DNA of 32,891 nt from JBBQAA01 sp038254195 (GTDB lineage Bacteria > Actinomycetota > Thermoleophilia > Solirubrobacterales > Solirubrobacteraceae). The notes under the pieces were generated by a model. It made no database searches. It was not told the DNA's origin and saw only the letters and a list, made by a program, of their open reading frames with translations. The stretch's first letter is position 1; every line of letters starts with the position of its first letter. A program made the position numbers and the translations under genes. The stretch is taken from positions 1 through 32,891 of the forward strand of contig JBBSGJ010000005.1 of the NCBI GenBank assembly GCA_038254195.1. Direction: 5' to 3'. This document shows, piece after piece, positions 13,258-20,485 of the stretch.

Positions 13258-14934
13258 ATGGATCCCAAGCACCGCTCGCGCGCCCTCACCGAGGGGCCCG
13301 AGCGCGCCGCGGCACGCTCCTACCTCAAGGCGATCGGCTTCGGCGAGGAGGAGATGGCCAAGCCGATCATCGGCGTCGCCTCGACGTGGATCGAGACCAT
13401 GCCATGCAACTTCCACCTCCGCGCGCTCGCCGCGCGTGTGAAGGAGGGGATCCGCCAGGCCGGGGGCACCCCCATGGAGCTCAACACGGTCGCGATCTCC
13501 GACGGGATCACCATGGGCACCAGCGGGATGCGCACGAGCCTCGTCTCCCGGGAGGTCATCGCCGACTCGATCGAGCTCGTCGCGCGCGGCCATCTCTTCG
13601 ACGGGGTCATCGCCCTCTCGGGCTGCGACAAGACCATCCCCGGCACCGTCATGGCCCTGGCCCGCCTCGACGTCCCGTCGGTGATGCTCTACGGCGGCTC
13701 GATCCTGCCCGGCCACCACCACGGGCGCGACATCACGATCCTCGACGTCTTCGAGGCGGTCGGTGCCCACGCGGCCGGCAGGATCACCGACGCGGAGCTC
13801 GCCGAGATCGAGAGCGCCGCGAGCCCGGGCCCGGGCGCGTGCGGCGGGCAGTTCACCGCGAACACGATGGCCGAGGCCTTCGAGGTCATGGGCATCTCGC
13901 CGGCGGGCTCGTCCATGGTCCCGGCCGTCGACGGCCGGCGGGGCGAGGTCGCTGAAAGTGCCGGCCGCCTCGTCATGGACGTGCTGCGCCGCGGCCTCAC
14001 GCCCCGCCAGATCATCACGCGCGAGTCCCTGGAGAACGCCATCGCGGCGATCGCCACCTCGGGGGGCTCGACCAACGGGGTGCTGCACCTTCTCGCCGTG
14101 GCCCGCGAGGCGGGGGTGGATCTCTCCATCGACGACTTCGACCGGATCTCCGAGCAGACCCCGCTGCTCTGCGACCTCAAGCCCGGCGGCGCCTACAACG
14201 CGCGGGACCTCTACGAGGCCGGGGGCGTGCCGCTCGTCATGCGGCGCCTCCACGAGGCGGGGCGACTCCACCCCGACACGCCCAACGTCGACGGCACGAC
14301 CGCCGGCGAGGTCGCGGCGCACGCCACCGAGACCGAAGGCCAGCGCGTAGTCCGTCCGCTCGACGACCCCGTCAAGCCCACGGGCGGGCTGGCGATCCTC
14401 AAGGGCAACATCGCCCCGGAGGGCTGCGTGGTCAAGCTCGCCGGCCACGAGCGCCGCCGCCACGAGGGGCCCGCGCGCGTCTTCGAGTCCGAGGAGGACG
14501 CCATGGACGCCGCGGTGCACGGTCGGATCGAGCGCGGCGACGTCGTCGTCATCCGCAACGAGGGCCCGGCCGGCGGGCCCGGGATGCGCGAGATGCTCGC
14601 GGTCACCGCCGCGATCAACGGCGCCGGTCTCGGCGAGCACGTCGCGTTGCTCACGGACGGGCGCTTCTCGGGCGCCACCCACGGCTTCATGGCCGCCCAC
14701 GTCGCCCCCGAGGCGGCACGCGGCGGCCCCATCGCCGCGGTGCAGACCGGGGACACGGTCACCATCGACGTGGACGAGCGCCGCCTCGACGTCGCGCTCG
14801 CCCCCGAGGAGATCCGCGCCCGGGTCGCGGCCTACACGCCTCCTCCCGCCGACGACGGCGGCTCACCGACCGGGGTGCTGGCCAAGTACGCCAAGCTCGT
14901 CGGCTCGGCGAGCGAGGGCGCGCTCACCTCCTAG
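13258..14934 (+). CDS. ilvD: dihydroxy-acid dehydratase
   Basis: IlvD dehydrates 2,3-dihydroxy-isovalerate and 2,3-dihydroxy-3-methylvalerate to the keto acids that become valine, leucine and isoleucine. The 558-residue protein has the three cluster cysteines C50 (TMPCN), C123 (SGCDKTIPG) and C195 (GPGACGGQFTANTM). This arrangement fits the shorter [2Fe-2S] class. Further signatures are ATSGGSTNGVLHLLA, AILKGNIAPEG, VIRNEGPAGGPGMREML and TDGRFSGATHGF. The ATG at 13258 gives the family's MDPKHRSRALTEG opening. The in-frame open region upstream belongs to the previous gene. Its TAG stop shares the four bases CTAG with the stop of the convergent hydrolase. Confidence 0.97.
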   Translation: MDPKHRSRALTEGPERAAARSYLKAIGFGEEEMAKPIIGVASTWIETMPCNFHLRALAARVKEGIRQAGGTPMELNTVAISDGITMGTSGMRTSLVSREVIADSIELVARGHLFDGVIALSGCDKTIPGTVMALARLDVPSVMLYGGSILPGHHHGRDITILDVFEAVGAHAAGRITDAELAEIESAASPGPGACGGQFTANTMAEAFEVMGISPAGSSMVPAVDGRRGEVAESAGRLVMDVLRRGLTPRQIITRESLENAIAAIATSGGSTNGVLHLLAVAREAGVDLSIDDFDRISEQTPLLCDLKPGGAYNARDLYEAGGVPLVMRRLHEAGRLHPDTPNVDGTTAGEVAAHATETEGQRVVRPLDDPVKPTGGLAILKGNIAPEGCVVKLAGHERRRHEGPARVFESEEDAMDAAVHGRIERGDVVVIRNEGPAGGPGMREMLAVTAAINGAGLGEHVALLTDGRFSGATHGFMAAHVAPEAARGGPIAAVQTGDTVTIDVDERRLDVALAPEEIRARVAAYTPPPADDGGSPTGVLAKYAKLVGSASEGALTS

Positions 14935-15818
14935 ACCCGCTCGGGCGGGCGGTCGGCGTCGACGAGGAACTCCCGCAGCGTCTCGTTGAACTTCGCCGGG
15001 CGCTCGAGCTGCGGGACGTGCCCCGTCCGCTCGAAGATCACCTTCCGCGCGTCCGGGATGAGCTCCGCGAACACGTCGGCGTCCTTCACGGGCACAAGCC
15101 GGTCCTGGCGGCCCCAGACGATGAGCGTCGGACAGCGGATCTCTCCGATGCGCTCGCGGATCTGGTAGCTCATGAGCGCGTCGAACGCGTCGATGAAGCC
15201 CGGCTTGCCCGAGCCCCGGACCTGCTCCTCGACGAGCGCCGGCGGCAGCTTGTCGGGCCGGAGCATCACGCTGCCGGCGAACGCGAGGCGCATGCGCGGC
15301 CGGCGGACGACCCAGTCGGCCTTCGACCCCACCCACGCGGCGCCGTAGCGCGCAAGCTTCGCGCCCGTGATCAACGGCCGCCGGTGCAGTGACTCCGAGG
15401 AGATCCCCGCCGCGGAGACGAGCACGAGCTTCTCCACCCGCGCGGGGAACTGGATCGCCAGCTCCGTGGCGATGAAGCCGCCCATCGAGTTGCCCACCAC
15501 GACCGCACGCTCGATCCCCAGCGCGTCGAGCAGCGCCGCCACCGCCCGCCCGTAGGCCGGGATGGAGAGCTCCTCCTCGGGCATCGGGGAGGAGCCGAAC
15601 CCCGGCAGGTCCATGGCCACGCAGCGGTGGTCGCGCCCGAACACCGGAAGCTGCTCGAGCCAGTTCTGCCACGCGCCCCCGAGGCCGTGGACCCACACGA
15701 TCGGCCGCCCGTCGCCAAGCTCGCAGACGTTCATCACCGCGTCTCCGCCCCGCAGCCAGGAGAGGTGCTCCGACCACGTCACGTCGAGCCATGGAGACCG
15801 TCCCTCGGGGCCGTACAT
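14931..15818 (-). CDS. alpha/beta hydrolase
   Basis: This 295-residue protein is a cytoplasmic alpha/beta-hydrolase, with no signal peptide. It shows the oxyanion-side motif VWVHGLGGAWQNW, the strand VAMDLPGFGSS, and the nucleophile elbow VVGNSMGGF (Ser111). The acid is Asp239 in VWGRQDRLVPV and the catalytic His is His267 in ERTGHVPQLERP. The arrangement is like C-C bond hydrolases, haloperoxidase-like esterases and lactonases; the substrate cannot be read from sequence. The ATG at 15818 is chosen because the fold starts soon after it and the divergent gene's start is only 28 nt away; the frame upstream is the shadow of that gene. The cap region (about 140-225) is helical and basic. Confidence 0.9.
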   Translation of the reverse strand: MYGPEGRSPWLDVTWSEHLSWLRGGDAVMNVCELGDGRPIVWVHGLGGAWQNWLEQLPVFGRDHRCVAMDLPGFGSSPMPEEELSIPAYGRAVAALLDALGIERAVVVGNSMGGFIATELAIQFPARVEKLVLVSAAGISSESLHRRPLITGAKLARYGAAWVGSKADWVVRRPRMRLAFAGSVMLRPDKLPPALVEEQVRGSGKPGFIDAFDALMSYQIRERIGEIRCPTLIVWGRQDRLVPVKDADVFAELIPDARKVIFERTGHVPQLERPAKFNETLREFLVDADRPPERV

Positions 15819-15833
15819 CGCCGATACATTGCC

Positions 15834-15838
15834 AGGAG
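15834..15838 (+). promoter_or_regulatory. Shine-Dalgarno AGGAG of the nucleotidase-like gene in a 27-bp divergent gap
   Basis: AGGAG lies 7 nt before the ATG at 15846 and fixes that start. The whole space between this start codon and the divergent hydrolase start (15819-15845) is 27 bp. Promoters for each gene must therefore lie partly inside the other gene's 5' coding region. Confidence 0.55.
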
Positions 15839-15845
15839 AACGGAC

Positions 15846-16739
15846 ATGAAGGTCGCCATCGACATCGACTCCACCCTCTTTCACTACTGGGACGGCTTCG
15901 CGGCCGCGGCCCGGCGGCGCTTCGGCGTCGAGCTCCCCTACGAGCACCAGGTCACGTGGGGGATCCCCGAGCTGCGCCCCGAGCAGGTCCGGGCCCTCGT
16001 GTCCGAGACGCATTCGGAGCAGAACATCCTCGCGGGCGACCCGTACCCCGGAGCGGTGGAGACGGTCCGCGCGTGGCACGCGGCCGGCCACCACATCCAC
16101 ATCACCTCCCACCGCGACACGGGCTGCCACGCGGCGACGGCACGCTGGCTCGACGCGATCGGCCTCCCCTACGAGGAGCTCTACTGCTCCTACGACAAGG
16201 TGTCGCGGTGCGCGGAGATCGGGGTGGACGTCCTCATCGACGACTCGCCGGTGAACCTCGACCGGGCGCTGGCCGAGGGGATCACCGTGGCGACGATCGC
16301 CCACCCCTGGAACCGTGAGCTCTGCGAGGACGAGGCGATCGTCTGCGCGCCCGACTGGGCCGCGCTGCGCGAGGCGCTCACGCCGGTCCTCGCCGGCACG
16401 GCGGCGCACACGCCATGCGCGCCGGACGGCGCACGCCGCTGCGCGCGTCCGAGGGCGAGGAGCCGCTGTGGCCGCCCGCGGAGGCCCGGGGGGGTGGGCG
16501 GGACGTCGTCCCCCGGAAGAGCGACCGGGACCTGCTGCCCGGGGTCGAGCCCGAGCGCCAGGTCACCGACTGGGGCCGGTCGGAGCGCGTCGAGGGCTTC
16601 CTGGACCGCAGCCTCGCCGACTTCCTCTACCGCTACTGGTTCCGGGTCGAGACCGAGGGCATCGAGAACGTCCCGGCCGAGGGCGGCGCCCTGCTCGTGT
16701 CCAACCACTCCGGCGCGCTACCGCCCGACGCGACGATGA
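15846..16739 (+). CDS. HAD-superfamily 5'(3')-nucleotidase-like protein with out-of-place C-terminal extension
   Basis: The first ~184 residues are a HAD phosphatase. The nucleophile motif is AIDIDSTLFHYWD (D6 and D8), motif II is HITSHRD, Lys118 lies in YCSYDKV, and motif IV is VLIDDSPVN (D132/D133). This layout resembles 5'(3')-deoxyribonucleotidases (NT5C/YorS type). The fold seems complete at APDWAALREALTPVLAG. The frame has no stop there and continues for about 110 more residues of Arg/Pro/Ser-rich sequence to 16739. That overlaps the acyltransferase gene by 325 nt in another frame and reads like a shadow of it. Either a stop codon was lost, or a sequence frameshift lies near 16400. The enzyme class is likely; its substrate is not known. 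Confidence 0.8.
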   Translation: MKVAIDIDSTLFHYWDGFAAAARRRFGVELPYEHQVTWGIPELRPEQVRALVSETHSEQNILAGDPYPGAVETVRAWHAAGHHIHITSHRDTGCHAATARWLDAIGLPYEELYCSYDKVSRCAEIGVDVLIDDSPVNLDRALAEGITVATIAHPWNRELCEDEAIVCAPDWAALREALTPVLAGTAAHTPCAPDGARRCARPRARSRCGRPRRPGGVGGTSSPGRATGTCCPGSSPSARSPTGAGRSASRASWTAASPTSSTATGSGSRPRASRTSRPRAAPCSCPTTPARYRPTRR

Positions 16740-17338
16740 TCGGCAAGGCGATCCGCGAGGAGCATCCCCGTCCGCGCCCGCTGCACCTCACCGTGGAGCA
16801 CTTCTTCAAGGGCTACCCGGGCTTCTCCATGTTCATCCAGAAGATCGGCGGGGTGGCCGCGCACCCCGCCAACGTCCACCGGCTGCTGTGGGACGAGCGC
16901 CAGCTCGTGCTCGTGTTCCCCGAGGGGCGCAAGGGGACCGAGAAGTTGACGAAGGACCGCTACCGGGTCCAGCGCTTCGGGCGCGGAGGCTTCGTGGAGG
17001 CGGCCATGCGCGCCCGCGCGCCGATCGTCCCCGTCGCGGTCGTGGGAGCCGAGGAGGCCGCACCGGTGTTCGCCCAGCTCACCCTGCTCAAGCGGCTCAC
17101 CGGCCTGCTGTACTTCCCGCTGACCCCGACCTTCCCGCACTTCGGGATCCCCGGGATGCTCGGCTACCTGCCCGCGAAGTTCCATATCCGCTTCCTGCCG
17201 CCGGTCCAGACCGACGAGATGGGGGAGGAGCCGTGGCGCGACAAGGGCCTCGTGCAGGAGCTCGCCCACGACATCCGTGGCCTCATCCAGGAGAACCTCG
17301 TGGACATGGTCGGCTCGCGGACGAGCGTCTGGACGTGA
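16415..17338 (+). CDS. lysophospholipid/glycerol acyltransferase family protein (PlsC-like)
   Basis: This 307-residue protein matches the LPLAT/PlsC superfamily, which transfers acyl chains to lipid hydroxyls at the inner membrane. After a basic, probably disordered N-terminus, the core reads FLYRYWFRVETEGIENVP. ALLVSNHSGALPPDA follows (H98), then GVAAHPANV, and VFPEGRKGT (about 168-175) is the phosphate-binding motif. VPVAVVGAEEAAPVF comes after it. The first motif is atypical: His98 and the next Asp (D105) are six residues apart, not four as in NHxxxxD. The ATG at 16415 lacks a Shine-Dalgarno sequence and lies within the overlapping nucleotidase ORF. The stop overlaps the next GTG (GTGA). 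The acyl acceptor is unknown. Confidence 0.85.
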   Translation: MRAGRRTPLRASEGEEPLWPPAEARGGGRDVVPRKSDRDLLPGVEPERQVTDWGRSERVEGFLDRSLADFLYRYWFRVETEGIENVPAEGGALLVSNHSGALPPDATMIGKAIREEHPRPRPLHLTVEHFFKGYPGFSMFIQKIGGVAAHPANVHRLLWDERQLVLVFPEGRKGTEKLTKDRYRVQRFGRGGFVEAAMRARAPIVPVAVVGAEEAAPVFAQLTLLKRLTGLLYFPLTPTFPHFGIPGMLGYLPAKFHIRFLPPVQTDEMGEEPWRDKGLVQELAHDIRGLIQENLVDMVGSRTSVWT

Positions 17339-18570
17339 CATCGCGCCGCGTCCTCGTCACGGGCATCTCGACCTTCTGGGGCGGGCGGCTCGCGCAGGCG
17401 ATCGAGGCCGACCCGGCGGTGGAGGTCGTCATCGGCGTGGACGACCGGGTGCCGACGGTGGAGCTCGAGCGCACGGAGTTCGTGCAGGTCGCCAACCGGC
17501 ACGCGCTCATCCGGCGGATCGTCGACGCGGCGGCGATCGACACGGTGGTCGACACCCGGCTCGTGGTCGACTCCACCGCCACCCCCCCCCGCAGGGCCCA
17601 CGAGAACAACGTCATGGGGACGATGAACATCCTCGCGGGCTGCTCGGGCGCCGATTCCCCGGTGCGGAAGTTCGTCTTCAAGTCCTCGGCGCACTTCTAC
17701 GGCTGCGAGCAGGACGACCCCGCCTTCTTCACCGAGGACATGCGCCGCCCCCACCCGGCGCGGGCGCCCATCGAGAAGGACGTCCTCGAGGCCGAGCGGG
17801 CCGTCGCGGACTTCGCGGCGCGGGCTCAGGACGCGATCGTCACCGTCCTGCGCTTCGCCAACGGCATCGGGCCCGACCTGCGCACCGCGCACATGCGCCT
17901 GCTCGGGCTCCCCGCCGTGCCGACCATCCTCGGCTTCGACCCCCGCTACCAGTTCGTCCACGAGGACGACATCGTCGCCGCGCTCGGGCACGCCGTCGGC
18001 GAGGACCTCCCGGGCGTGTTCAACGTCGCCGCCGACGGGGTGCTCGTGCTCTCGGAGGTCGTCGACCTCCTCGGCAAGCGAGCGCTGCCGCTGCTGCCGC
18101 CATGGGGCACGGAGCTCGTGGCGGGGCGGCTCCTGCGCCGCCTGGGACTACGGCTTCCGCCCGAGATGCTCCGCCAGCTCCGCTTCGGGCGCGGGCTCGA
18201 CAACCGCCGCTTCAAGGCCACGGGCTTCGCCTACCGCCACACGACACGCGAGGCGATCGTCGACCTGCGCCACCACCAGCGCACCGCGACGATCACGCGC
18301 GGGCAGGACTCGGGGTACGTGTGGGAGCGCGAGGTGGAGGAGTTCCTGCGCCGCTCGCCGAGCGTGCGGCGCCCGCGGCGGCCGCCGGCGGACGACGCAG
18401 GCGGTCAGGCACCCGCCGCGTACGACGAGCTCGAGGCCGGGGAGCTCATCGGAATCCTGCCCTCCCTGGGGCGCCCCGACCTCGAGGAGCTGCGCCGCTA
18501 CGAGGCCGCCCACCGCGAGCGGGCGGAGGTTCTCGCGGCGATCGACTCCCGCCTGGAGACTTCCCGCTGA
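17335..18570 (+). CDS. NAD-dependent epimerase/dehydratase family (extended SDR) protein
   Basis: The 411-residue protein starts with the Rossmann motif RVLVTGISTFWGGRLA, followed by VVIGVDD. HENNVMGTMNILAGC and FVFKSSAHFYG come next (the Ser-bearing strand), then VTVLRFANGIGPD and YQFVHEDDIVAAL, all typical of extended SDRs. The expected catalytic YxxxK is not seen: the conserved lysine appears to be K148 in PIEKDVLEAE, and the tyrosine position four residues earlier holds Ala144. About 70 C-terminal residues beyond the fold are charged and end in ERAEVLAAIDSRLE. It may be a non-catalytic or atypical SDR; the assignment of the missing Tyr rests on my alignment by eye. Start overlap with the acyltransferase (GTGA) suggests one functional pair, perhaps in lipid or envelope chemistry. 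Confidence 0.85.
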   Translation: MTSRRVLVTGISTFWGGRLAQAIEADPAVEVVIGVDDRVPTVELERTEFVQVANRHALIRRIVDAAAIDTVVDTRLVVDSTATPPRRAHENNVMGTMNILAGCSGADSPVRKFVFKSSAHFYGCEQDDPAFFTEDMRRPHPARAPIEKDVLEAERAVADFAARAQDAIVTVLRFANGIGPDLRTAHMRLLGLPAVPTILGFDPRYQFVHEDDIVAALGHAVGEDLPGVFNVAADGVLVLSEVVDLLGKRALPLLPPWGTELVAGRLLRRLGLRLPPEMLRQLRFGRGLDNRRFKATGFAYRHTTREAIVDLRHHQRTATITRGQDSGYVWEREVEEFLRRSPSVRRPRRPPADDAGGQAPAAYDELEAGELIGILPSLGRPDLEELRRYEAAHRERAEVLAAIDSRLETSR

Positions 18571-18609
18571 GAGCCCGATTGCACGTCAGAGACCTCGTTG
18601 CGGGGGCAC

Positions 18610-18615
18610 TAGACT
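18610..18615 (+). promoter_or_regulatory. candidate -10 box (TAGACT) of the L,D-transpeptidase gene
   Basis: TAGACT lies 10 nt before the ATG at 18626, within a 55-bp gap after the epimerase-like gene. There is no Shine-Dalgarno sequence in the last 10 nt. It fits the TAGNCT/TAATCT series seen elsewhere in the window. A TTGCAC at 18579 is too far away for a standard -35. Confidence 0.4.
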
Positions 18616-18625
18616 CATCCGCCTC

Positions 18626-19663
18626 ATGCGCAATCGCGTCTTCCTCCTGGTCGCCGTTCTCCTCGTCGTCGTCCTCGGCGGCGTGGGAGCGGTCTACGCC
18701 TACGACTCCTCGCAGTCCGGTCGGATCGGCAAGGGCGTCACGGTGGCGGGGATCGACGTCTCGGGCCTCACCGCCGGGCAGGCGAAGGCGCGGCTCCGGC
18801 GGCTCTACGTCACCGACCTGCGCCGCCCCGTGACCGTGCGCTGGGAGGGCCGGACCTACCGCCTCGCGGCGCGCCAGGCCGGGGTCACCACGAACCTCGG
18901 CGCGACCGTGCGGAGCGCCCTCGCGCGCTCGCGCCGCGGGAACATCGTCTCGCGCACGGCGCGCAACCTCTCCGGCGGCTCCCTCGACGTCGCCCTTCGG
19001 CCCCAGGTGTCCTACTCGCCGCGCGCGGTGCGCCGCCTCGTGGCGCGCATCGCCTCGGACGTCGACCAGCCCGCGAAGGAGGCCGACGTCTCCTTCTCGG
19101 TGTCCGGGCCGAGCGTCACGCCGGGCCACGACGGCCGCACCCTGCGTCGGGCACCGCTCATGCGCTCGCTCCGCGCCGCCCTCGTCGGCTCGGGTTCGCG
19201 GCGCCTCCGCGCCCGCACCCTGGTCGTCCATCCGCACCACTCCACCGCGGACGTCGCCAAGCGCTATCCCGTCGTCCTCGCGCTCGACCGCTCGGCGTTC
19301 CACCTCACGCTCTACCGCGACCTCAAGGTGGCGAAGACCTACACCGTGGCCGTCGGCCAGGTCGGGCTCGAGACCCCCGCCGGCCTCTACCACATCCAGA
19401 ACAAGGCGGTCGATCCGGCCTGGCACGTCCCGAACTCGGCGTGGGCGGGCTCCCTCGCGGGCCAGGTCATCCCGGGCGGCGCGGCGAACAATCCCCTCAA
19501 GGCGCGCTGGATGGGGATCTTCGACGGCGCCGGGATCCACGGCACGGACGTGAGCAGCTCCCTCGGCTCCGCCGCGTCCCACGGGTGCGTCCGGATGGCC
19601 ATCCCCGATGTCGAAGAGCTGTACTCGCAGGTGTCGGTGGGGACGCCGATCTACATCGCATAG
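18626..19663 (+). CDS. L,D-transpeptidase with peptidoglycan-binding-like N-terminal domain
   Basis: L,D-transpeptidases make 3-3 cross-links in peptidoglycan, or attach proteins to it, outside the membrane. The 345-residue protein has an N-terminal signal/anchor (VFLLVAVLLVVVLGGVGAVYA). A domain of about 180 residues follows, with GVTVAGIDVSGLTAGQAKARL, as in the PG_binding_4/VanW-associated domain. The YkuD catalytic domain (about 215-345) begins YPVVLALDRSAFHLTLYRD and carries GIHGTD (His305) and SHGCVRM (His319, nucleophile Cys321). It is followed at once by the inverted hairpin repeat, whose first base is the last base of its TAG stop. A periplasmic or cell-wall location is inferred from the signal and family. 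Confidence 0.94.
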   Translation: MRNRVFLLVAVLLVVVLGGVGAVYAYDSSQSGRIGKGVTVAGIDVSGLTAGQAKARLRRLYVTDLRRPVTVRWEGRTYRLAARQAGVTTNLGATVRSALARSRRGNIVSRTARNLSGGSLDVALRPQVSYSPRAVRRLVARIASDVDQPAKEADVSFSVSGPSVTPGHDGRTLRRAPLMRSLRAALVGSGSRRLRARTLVVHPHHSTADVAKRYPVVLALDRSAFHLTLYRDLKVAKTYTVAVGQVGLETPAGLYHIQNKAVDPAWHVPNSAWAGSLAGQVIPGGAANNPLKARWMGIFDGAGIHGTDVSSSLGSAASHGCVRMAIPDVEELYSQVSVGTPIYIA

Positions 19664-19770
19664 CAGAACGGACTTCGAGGGTGACGAGGCTCGGGCATCC
19701 CTGCCCGAGGCCCGGGGACATTGCCGTTTCGCCGTTCCGGCGGCGAGTCCCGCCGTCGGCGGGACAGGGC
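19663..19770 (+). repeat. hairpin repeat, left copy (inverted relative to 20306-20485)
   Basis: The unit starts GCAGAACGGACTTCGAG at the last base of the L,D-transpeptidase stop. It holds two strong stem-loops. CTCGGGCA/TGCCCGAG with a 4-nt loop lies at 19690-19709. GTCCCGCC/GGCGGGAC with a 3-nt loop lies at 19747-19765. Its first 45 bases match the reverse complement of 20441-20485 at 43 positions, and the GTTTCGCCGTTCCGGCGGCG part recurs exactly in the right copy. It may act as a terminator for the upstream gene. A miniature inverted-repeat element or REP-like family member is the likely origin. Confidence 0.8.
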
Positions 19771-20463
19771 CGAAGGGAGGGACTTACCTGCGAGTGCCCG
19801 GCGCCCGCGGCTGTCCTGTCCGGCCTACTGCTCGCAGGGCCGGCATAAGTCAGGACACCTCTGCGTGACCTCGGCGGGGGGGGCGTGTGGGGCGTTACTC
19901 CCCCTTCCCCAGCCATGAGATCCGCCGCGCCCGGCGGGGCTGACCGAAGGCACGCCGTTCCCGCGGCTCAAGCGGCCGGGCCGGGATGCGCGTCGCCTAC
20001 TGTCGGTGGCCCATGCTCGGTCGACCACACCGCCCGCCGGGCCGGTCGAAGGTCACCCCGGCGGGCGCAACCTCCCTGAGCCGCCCCGGCACCTGCGCTC
20101 ACGCTTCGCTCTCGCGTGCACCCTGCTGGTCGTCGTGCATCCGGGGTGTGGCGGTCCCGGGTCGCCGGAGCATGCACGGGACCGGGACGCGCTGAACCGG
20201 TTCATCGAGCGCTCCCCCGGGGCTCGTCACGGGCGATTCGGGCAGGTCGGCAAACGCGTACGAGCGCGGTTCCGCGTCGCGCTGCCCACCGGCGGGCTGA
20301 GCCCGAAAAGAAGTCCTGTCCCGCCGAGATCGCGGAGCGATCGACGGCGGGACTCGCCGCCGGAACGGCGAAACAACGACATCCTCGGGTCTCGGGCAGG
20401 GATGCCCGAGTCTCGTGTACCTCGACAAGAACGTTCTGCCCGGGCAGGGATGCCCGAGCCTCG
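19664..20463. other. 800-bp gene-poor stretch between two convergent genes
   Basis: No convincing gene was found here. The ends are the two repeat copies. The middle (about 19771-20305) has a nested inverted repeat at 19812-19857 (TGTCCTG/CAGGACA outside, CCGGCC/GGCCGG inside) and a G-rich tract near 19874. At 20099-20290 there is a stretch whose translation has a hydrophobic segment ending in Cys (FALACTLLVVVHPGC), like a lipoprotein signal without a clear start codon. It might be a decayed gene. Short ORFs on both strands look like composition artefacts. Confidence 0.6.
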
Positions 20464-20485
20464 TCACGCTCGAAGTCTGTTCTGC
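20306..20485 (-). repeat. hairpin repeat, right copy with a tandem partial duplication
   Basis: Read on the minus strand from 20485, the unit begins GCAGAACAGACTTCGAG, like the left copy. After the first CGGGCA/TGCCCG hairpin it starts again with GGCAGAACGTTCTTGTCGAG. It then runs through the CTCGGGCA/TGCCCGAG hairpin (20391-20410) and the shared GTTTCGCCGTTCCGGCGGCG block. The last stem is larger than in the left copy: GTCCCGCCG/CGGCGGGAC (20318-20326 with 20345-20353) encloses an inner GATCGC/GCGATC hairpin. Its outer 22 bases encode the last residues and stop of the minus-strand gene 20464-20754. Confidence 0.8.

Noticed and set aside
18579..18615. TTGCAC as a -35 for the TAGACT box
   Set aside because: The spacer would be 25 bp, far from the usual 16-19 bp.
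19812..19857. TGTCCTG/CAGGACA inverted repeat considered as IS ends
   Set aside because: No transposase or target duplication lies nearby, and the arms are only 7 and 6 bp; noted as structure in the gene-poor block only.
19874..19912. G-run followed by a C-rich tract, possible terminator or G-quadruplex
   Set aside because: Pairing is imperfect, no T-run follows, and such tracts are expected by chance at this GC content.
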